A stretch of DNA of 64,000 nucleotides from the NCBI GenBank assembly GCA_038260305.1, contig JBBSNY010000008.1, positions 83,158 through 147,157 of the forward strand, read 5' to 3'. The notes under the pieces are model-generated. The model made no database searches. It worked only from the letters and a program-made list of their open reading frames with translations, and was not told the origin of the DNA. Below are positions 59,347 through 64,000 of the stretch, one piece after another. This DNA comes from CADCVQ01 sp038260305. GTDB taxonomy: Bacteria; Actinomycetota; Thermoleophilia; Solirubrobacterales; Solirubrobacteraceae. The first letter of the stretch is position 1; every line of letters starts with the position of its first letter. The position numbers and the translations under genes are program-made.

Positions 59347-60747
59347 GTGTCCCGACTCGCCGCCGTACCGTCGCGCCGCGGCTCGATGCCGCGCCGCGGC
59401 TCGATGCCGCGCCTCGGCTCGATGCCGCGCCTCGGCTCGGCGCTGCTTGCCGCGGCCGTCGCCCTCGCGCTGTTCGCACCCGAGGTGCTCGCCCAGGCGG
59501 GCGGCGGCAGCTCGGGCTTCAGCGGCGGTGGCGGCGGAGGCGGAGGCGGCTTCAGCGGCGGCGGCGGAGGGTCGGGCGGCGGCTCGGGCGGCGGGGCCGG
59601 GTTCTTCGTCGTGATCGCGCTCGTCCTGCTGTTCACGTTCGTCGTGCCGGCCTTGACGGTGCGCCGCCGGCGGCGAGCACGGACCCGGCGCGACGAGCGG
59701 GTCAGCGTCGCGAGCGCCGAGGCCGCCGAGGACGATCCGGCGTTCGCGGCGGTGGCCGTGAAGGCCGATGCCGCGGCGCTCTACGTCGCGATCCAGCAGG
59801 CCTGGAGTGAGCGCGACGACGCGGCGCTCGAACGCATGCTCGGCGCCGACCTGCTCGTCGAGTGGCGCCGGCGCCTGGCCGACTTCGCCGCCAGGCGGTG
59901 GGTCAACGAGGTCACGGTGTTGCACGGGCCGGTGGTCGAGTACGTCGGGCTCGTCAACCGCGAGGGCAGTGCCGAGGACCGCGTGACCGTGACCGTCAGC
60001 GCGACGCTTCGCAGCGTCGTGCGCACGAGCAGCGGCGCCACGATCACGCGCGACACGGACAAGAACTCCGACGGGAAGATCGAGGTCTGCGAGTACTGGA
60101 CGCTGCTGCGCGACGGCGACCGCTGGCGCCTGGAGTCGATCGAGCAGGAGGCCGAGGGCGCACACCACCTCGACGCGCCGATCGGTGCGTCGCCGTGGTC
60201 GGATGATGCGCGCCTGGCCGACGAGTCGCTCGTCGAGCTCGCGACCGCGGACGCGCCGCCGCCGGGCATCGCCGTCTCGGAGCTCGTCAGCGTCGAGTTC
60301 GAGGGCACCGCGCGCGAGGCCGCCTTGGATCTCGCGCTCGCCGACCCGCGCTGCGCGCCGGACTTGCTCGAGGTCGCCGCGCGGCGCGCCGTCGAGGCGT
60401 GGGCGGGCGCCGTCGACGGCGACGACGCGGCGCTGCTGCTCGTCGCCACCCCGCAGGCGGCCGCGTCGCTGCTGTACCCCCGCGGCGAGACCGCTGGCAA
60501 CGCCCGCGTCGTCGTCCGCGGCCCGGTCCTGCTGCGCCTCGCGATCACGGCGCTGCACACCGACCTCCCGTCGCCGCGGATGGACGTCGAGGCCCGAGTG
60601 CGCGGCCGACGCTACCTCGAGGACCGCGACACCGCGGCAGTGGTGAGCGGCTCGAAGGACCGCGCAGTCGAGTTTGCCGAGCACTGGACGTTCTCGCTCG
60701 AGGGAACCCAGTCGGTGCCGTGGGTGCTCGTCTCAAGCGGCACGTGA
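59347..60747 (+). CDS. Tim44-like domain membrane protein with reiterated N-terminal repeats
   Basis: The 466-residue protein starts with repeats (RRGSMPRRGSMPRLGSMPRLGS), then a hydrophobic segment (LLAAAVALALFAPEVLAQA), a Gly/Ser-rich linker, a second membrane helix (FFVVIALVLLFTFVVPALTV) and a Tim44-like domain (about 135-275: FAAVAVKADAAALYVAIQQAWSERDDAALERMLGADLLVEW). The C-terminal 150 residues look like a second domain of the same kind. Three in-frame ATGs lie in the 18-bp repeats, so the true start may be any of GTG 59347 or ATG 59386, 59404, 59422. Function unknown. Confidence 0.75.
   Translation: MSRLAAVPSRRGSMPRRGSMPRLGSMPRLGSALLAAAVALALFAPEVLAQAGGGSSGFSGGGGGGGGGFSGGGGGSGGGSGGGAGFFVVIALVLLFTFVVPALTVRRRRRARTRRDERVSVASAEAAEDDPAFAAVAVKADAAALYVAIQQAWSERDDAALERMLGADLLVEWRRRLADFAARRWVNEVTVLHGPVVEYVGLVNREGSAEDRVTVTVSATLRSVVRTSSGATITRDTDKNSDGKIEVCEYWTLLRDGDRWRLESIEQEAEGAHHLDAPIGASPWSDDARLADESLVELATADAPPPGIAVSELVSVEFEGTAREAALDLALADPRCAPDLLEVAARRAVEAWAGAVDGDDAALLLVATPQAAASLLYPRGETAGNARVVVRGPVLLRLAITALHTDLPSPRMDVEARVRGRRYLEDRDTAAVVSGSKDRAVEFAEHWTFSLEGTQSVPWVLVSSGT
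59374..59441 (+). repeat. 18-bp tandem repeat, about 3.7 copies, each with an ATG
   Basis: CGCCGCGGCTCGATGCCG occurs at 59374-59391 and 59392-59409 and with one change at 59410-59427, followed by a diverged partial copy. The unit keeps the frame and repeats the start codon of the Tim44-like gene. Confidence 0.8.
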
Positions 60748-60972
60748 CCTCCGCGCGACGTGGTGCGGGTCAGCCCGATCGCGGGACCAACGACGAGGGA
60801 GATCGCGATAGCTTCGGAGCGAAGCTCATCGGCGTCCGTTTGAGCGCACAGCACTTCGGCGTTTCGAGATGCGTCCTCGCGACCTGCGGTCTAGGCTGTT
60901 TGGGAATGGCAGCTCCGCTCGTATGTCGTCACCGCGACGGGTACTCGACCAAGCTCAAGGCGGATCCGCACA

Positions 60973-61001
60973 CATGAGGCCGCCGCGGCGGCAGCCTCAT
61001 G
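60973..61001. terminator. 29-bp GC-rich hairpin
   Basis: CATGAGGC (60973-60980) pairs perfectly with GCCTCATG (60994-61001), and the middle (CGCCGCGGCGG) is itself largely self-complementary. ATTTGTG follows. It may end the Tim44-like transcript or shape the R-M leader. Confidence 0.4.
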
Positions 61002-61039
61002 AGATTTGTGCGTCTTTCGCGCGCCAAACGTTGCAGCGC

Positions 61040-61055
61040 GTGACAGTGCTGTCAC
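61040..61055. promoter_or_regulatory. Perfect 16-bp palindrome, candidate operator of the R-M gene
   Basis: GTGACAGTGCTGTCAC has 7-bp perfect arms around TG and lies 34 bp before the ATG of the restriction-modification gene. Controller proteins and other helix-turn-helix dimers bind sites of this form. Confidence 0.5.
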
Positions 61056-61089
61056 ACGCGTTGGGATCAATTTGGAGCGGTGCAGCGCG

Positions 61090-63993
61090 ATGACGCATCG
61101 GCCCCCCAGCCTGGACGTGCCAGAGCACGTCAAGCAGGCTTTCACCGAGGCGGAGGTCCACTCAAAACTGTTCGAGCTCGACATGGTGTCGCTTGGTTAC
61201 CCGTCGCGTACTCGGACGCAAGCAGACGGCGACCATTTTCAGGAGCAAGGGCGTCTCGCGCTACGGCGCCTGCGCTCTCGGGACGATCGTCAAGCGCGTG
61301 GCTTCTACGACGGGCTATACCTCGTCGGCAACGCACCAGTCGTGCTCTGCGAGTTGAAGCGTTACGACGCGCTCGACAGTCAGGCGGCGCTCGAACGCGC
61401 AGTAGCGCAGTTGAAGGGCTACGCAATCAGCGAGGACTTCGCCGCTCCGCCGCCATTCCTGCTGCTCTACAACGGCCGGTCAGACCGGACGCGGTTCTTC
61501 CGCCTGAAGACGATGGCTGAGGGCACGCTCCTCGACGAGTCCGGCTACGAGGAACTCGCCGAGCCGTGGGCGTGGGACCGGGTTAAGGCCTTCCAGCAAC
61601 GCGGCCGCTTCGCCGAAGAAGTCGTGGACGCGAGGCGGCTGCTGGAGATCCTCCTCGAGCACCTCGACCGCATCGAAGATGACTTGCGAGCCGACGTCGC
61701 ACACGCCGTGCGCCTCGTGATCTCGAGCGAACCAGAAAAGGAACTGCTGACCGCCTTCGGCCAAGACCTCCTCAAGCGACCGTTGGTATTTCAACGTATG
61801 CGCCAGTTGTACGAGCGCAAAGTCGCAGAGATCGGGCGCGACCGCAATGAGACGGTCGCCGAAGAGATGGTCACGCAGGCTGCGCTGAACTATCTCAACA
61901 AGGTGTTCTTCCTCAATCTTTGCGAGGAACGCAACCTCGAGGGGTTCTACCGCATCATGCGCGAGTTCCTTCCGAGCACCCGGGCAGACACCACCGCGAC
62001 GACAGCAGCAGTGTTCCTCGCGCTGCTTCGCCGGCGGTTGCACGACACAACTGGCAGCTGGAGCCCGCAAGACGAGCACGCCTACCGGGAGCTGCGAAGT
62101 GAGCTCTCACCGGCGATCGGCGCCCATGTGATCGACCAGAACAACTGGTGGACGCTCATCCGGATCGCGTTCGACCTCGCCGAGGAACGGTTCCCTCTCA
62201 TCTATCGCGAGGACGCCTACGACGATTTCCGACCCGGGAAGGCGACGGTTGCAGAACTGGTCTACGACCTCTCGACCAAGAGCTTCGCGGCGCTGACAAA
62301 TCGGCACGTCGGTGACATCTACCAGGGTCTGATTTCCAGCCGGCGCCGTGGTGGGGAAGGCGAAGGGGCCCGCCGCCGCCAGCAGTCCAAGCTTGGCGCT
62401 TTCTACACGCCGCACGCCGACGTCGAGTACATGGTCGGACGTTTGGGACTCACGCGCGACTCGCGGGTCCTCGACCCATGTATGGGATCGGGGCATTTTC
62501 TCGAAGTGCTGCATCAGAGCTTGACGGCGCTCTATCGGGCCGAGGGCCTGGGGGCGGCCGAGGCCCACCGACGCATCCTCACCGAGCAATTGCATGGCGG
62601 CGACATCGACACGTTTGCAACCTCCCTTGCTGCTATCAGGCTCTTCCTGCTTGACGAGCACGACGCCAAGGCGCTACCCAGCCTTGTCGTGCACGACATG
62701 CTCCTCCATTCGCCGGAGCGCCCCGGAGCTGAGCTGTTCTCAGCCGAGATCCACGCCGTGGAGGGGCGGACACGGAGCGACGCAGAGCGCGCGGTCACCG
62801 GCGATGAACGTGTTGACAGGATCGACGAGATCGACGAGATCGAGTTCGATGCGATCGTCGGGAACCCGCCCTACGGCGCCCGCAAGCCGGACTACAAGAA
62901 GGCCGTGTACGCCCGCCTGTACGGACAGCGAGGGCGCGACCTGCGAGCGGGCAGCGTCGGCACCGGCGACGCGGACACCTACGGCATGTTCTTCGTCAAC
63001 GCCATCGAACGGCTGCGAGAGGGCGGCCGGCTGTGCCTCATCACCAACGACAGCTTCCGCTCCGTGACGACGCACACGCGTCTGCGACGCCACATTCTCG
63101 ACCGCTGCAAGATCGTCGAGATCCTGCTCACGGACACCAAGCATTTCGAGGGTGTGAGCTTCCAGTTCGCCGGCATGGCCATCACAACGCTGGAGAAGTG
63201 CTCGGACGCCGACGCTCGTCGACAGCACGAGATGCGACTCGTCGACTACCTACGCGACCCGCGCGACTTCGCGCAGCCACCGCCCGGCCACGTGACAACG
63301 CTGCGCCAAGAGGTCTACGAGCAGCTGCCCGAGACGCCGTTTCATGTCGGCGTTCCGAGCGACGTGCTCGCGGCGGCACTGGCCTCCGACCGGCTCGTGA
63401 CGGTCGCCCGCGGCCGACAGGGGCTTGCCACGGCTGATGACAAGCGCTTCCTCGCCGGCATCGACGAGCCCGCGACGGGCCTGACCCGCGTGGTGGCCGC
63501 GTCGAATCTCGCGATGTCGCTGTCAGACGCCGAGCGCCGCAACGGCATCGCGCCCGGCAAGCCCAACTGGGTGCCCTTCTCGAAGGGAGCGGGTTCTGGC
63601 GCCTACTGGCGCACGCCGCAGGTCGCGATCAATTGGTCGCTCGACGCGGTCGCCGAGCTGAAGCGGCGCAACGCCCTACCGGCGGGGACCGCCGGGCGTC
63701 CGCGGCTGCAGAACCGCCAGTTCTACTTCCTGCCCGGACTCACCTACTCGGTCGTGTCGAGCGGACGTGTGACCGCCCGGCTGCTTCCGAGGGACTGGAT
63801 CATCGGCCACAAGGGCAGCGCGATCTTTGTCGAGGCCGGCGAAGTCAGCGAGCTGTTCGTGTGTCAACGGCCATCGGTTTCTCCCCATTTCCGGCCATCG
63901 GTTCTCCCCGCTGGCGGCCACGTTTTCTCCCCACTGGCGGCCACTGGTTCTCCCCGCCGTGGTGGGTGCCGCGCTGTCGTCGCGGAGCCCTGA
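61090..63993 (+). CDS. Type IIG restriction-modification enzyme (Eco57I/MmeI-like), 3' end replaced by an IS21-like end
   Basis: One chain carries nuclease and adenine methyltransferase. The N-terminal PD-(D/E)xK site is D74 with E88-L-K90 (YDGLYLVGNAPVVLCELK). The methyltransferase has motif I DPCMGSGHFL (from D462) and motif IV NPPY (592-595). The target-recognition region follows. At about residue 924 (ELFV) the native sequence ends at 63862, and the frame runs into repeated CCCC-TC-GGCC sequence of an IS element, adding about 43 foreign residues before a stop at 63993. Codon use and GC are lower than in the rest of the window, suggesting transfer. Activity is probably lost or altered. Confidence 0.87.
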   Translation: MTHRPPSLDVPEHVKQAFTEAEVHSKLFELDMVSLGYPSRTRTQADGDHFQEQGRLALRRLRSRDDRQARGFYDGLYLVGNAPVVLCELKRYDALDSQAALERAVAQLKGYAISEDFAAPPPFLLLYNGRSDRTRFFRLKTMAEGTLLDESGYEELAEPWAWDRVKAFQQRGRFAEEVVDARRLLEILLEHLDRIEDDLRADVAHAVRLVISSEPEKELLTAFGQDLLKRPLVFQRMRQLYERKVAEIGRDRNETVAEEMVTQAALNYLNKVFFLNLCEERNLEGFYRIMREFLPSTRADTTATTAAVFLALLRRRLHDTTGSWSPQDEHAYRELRSELSPAIGAHVIDQNNWWTLIRIAFDLAEERFPLIYREDAYDDFRPGKATVAELVYDLSTKSFAALTNRHVGDIYQGLISSRRRGGEGEGARRRQQSKLGAFYTPHADVEYMVGRLGLTRDSRVLDPCMGSGHFLEVLHQSLTALYRAEGLGAAEAHRRILTEQLHGGDIDTFATSLAAIRLFLLDEHDAKALPSLVVHDMLLHSPERPGAELFSAEIHAVEGRTRSDAERAVTGDERVDRIDEIDEIEFDAIVGNPPYGARKPDYKKAVYARLYGQRGRDLRAGSVGTGDADTYGMFFVNAIERLREGGRLCLITNDSFRSVTTHTRLRRHILDRCKIVEILLTDTKHFEGVSFQFAGMAITTLEKCSDADARRQHEMRLVDYLRDPRDFAQPPPGHVTTLRQEVYEQLPETPFHVGVPSDVLAAALASDRLVTVARGRQGLATADDKRFLAGIDEPATGLTRVVAASNLAMSLSDAERRNGIAPGKPNWVPFSKGAGSGAYWRTPQVAINWSLDAVAELKRRNALPAGTAGRPRLQNRQFYFLPGLTYSVVSSGRVTARLLPRDWIIGHKGSAIFVEAGEVSELFVCQRPSVSPHFRPSVLPAGGHVFSPLAATGSPRRGGCRAVVAEP

Positions 63994-64000
63994 GGCCGTA
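63862..64000. mobile_element. Terminal part of an IS21-like insertion sequence, cut by the window edge
   Basis: The element begins TGTCAAC at 63862 inside the R-M gene. Four copies of a GGCCAxxGGTTxTCCCC-like word follow at 63869, 63893, 63916 and 63939, 23-24 bp apart. IS21-family ends carry TGTCAA or similar tips and just such multiple repeats. Transposase genes would lie beyond the window. No target duplication can be seen because the other end is missing. Confidence 0.72.

Larger units (their letters stand above)
60748..61089. other. 342-bp intergenic region with two inverted repeats and no gene found
   Basis: No plausible coding frame is seen. It holds a long GC-rich hairpin (60973-61001) and a perfect palindrome (61040-61055), both near the R-M gene. 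Frames in the rest are short shadows. GC content drops towards the R-M gene. Confidence 0.6.

Overview
The window is about 64 kb of very GC-rich DNA (roughly 70% or more by eye). Gene density is high, GTG starts are common, start/stop overlaps of 4 bp (ATGA, GTGA) are frequent, and TANNNT hexamers repeatedly sit 6-8 nt before start codons. With the gene content (MhuD-like heme oxygenase, DUF4333 lipoproteins, AAA-TPR regulators, actinobacterial glycan genes) this points to a high-GC actinobacterium. My best guess is Thermoleophilia/Solirubrobacterales; that placement is inference. I saw no rRNA, tRNA or CRISPR.

Layout. 1-1945: edge of a divergent gene and a DrrAB-type ABC exporter. 2010-6261: nucleotide-sugar and lipid-linked glycan genes (epimerases, WecC-like dehydrogenase, WecG/TagA transferase). 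6350-8575: a bipolar Lys-rich/acidic protein and a two-gene secreted copper-protein operon (PHM-like monooxygenase plus cupredoxin). 8684-20474: the main exopolysaccharide block (six glycosyltransferases, a membrane-anchored small protein, a Wzy-like ligase/polymerase with TPR tail, a secreted glycoside hydrolase). 20520-24969: an apparent defence insert with a WD40-GTPase-zinc ribbon-TIR protein whose TIR domain is split by a frameshift, a methyltransferase and a VapBC module. 25138-32755: more glycan genes, including a GtrB-type polyprenyl-phosphate glycosyltransferase, a flippase-like protein and an FAD oxidoreductase in one operon. 32764-38349: metabolic and envelope genes (divergent SDR, GFA protein, BAAT-like protein, polysaccharide deacetylase, MOSC, MhuD-like, DsbA/FrnE, response regulator). 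38608-46572: a nucleotidyl cyclase, two roughly 1140-residue AAA-TPR regulators and DUF427. 46677-57647: CFA synthase, aconitase, two DUF4333 lipoproteins, an AbiEi/DUF559 protein, a Fur-VIT divergent pair, an antiporter, an M42 peptidase, a HAD phosphatase and a cupredoxin-like protein. 57827-60747: MpsC, a DsbA-like protein and a Tim44-like protein. 61090-end: a type IIG restriction-modification enzyme whose 3' end is replaced by the end of an IS21-like element.

How the parts fit. The sugar-nucleotide enzymes feed the glycosyltransferases. The WecG-like, GtrB-like, flippase and Wzy-like proteins would build and polymerise lipid-linked repeats, and the hydrolase and deacetylase would trim the product. 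Defence genes (TIR-GTPase, VapBC, type IIG R-M) interrupt or flank this glycan locus, and two of them look damaged (frameshift, IS insertion). The most unusual items are the split WD40-GTPase-TIR protein, the PHM/cupredoxin pair, a degenerate micro-ORF duplicating the start of a glycosyltransferase gene, a decayed glycosyltransferase tail, the Fur-VIT operator with both transcripts apparently leaderless, and the paired AAA-TPR regulators with a detached cyclase.
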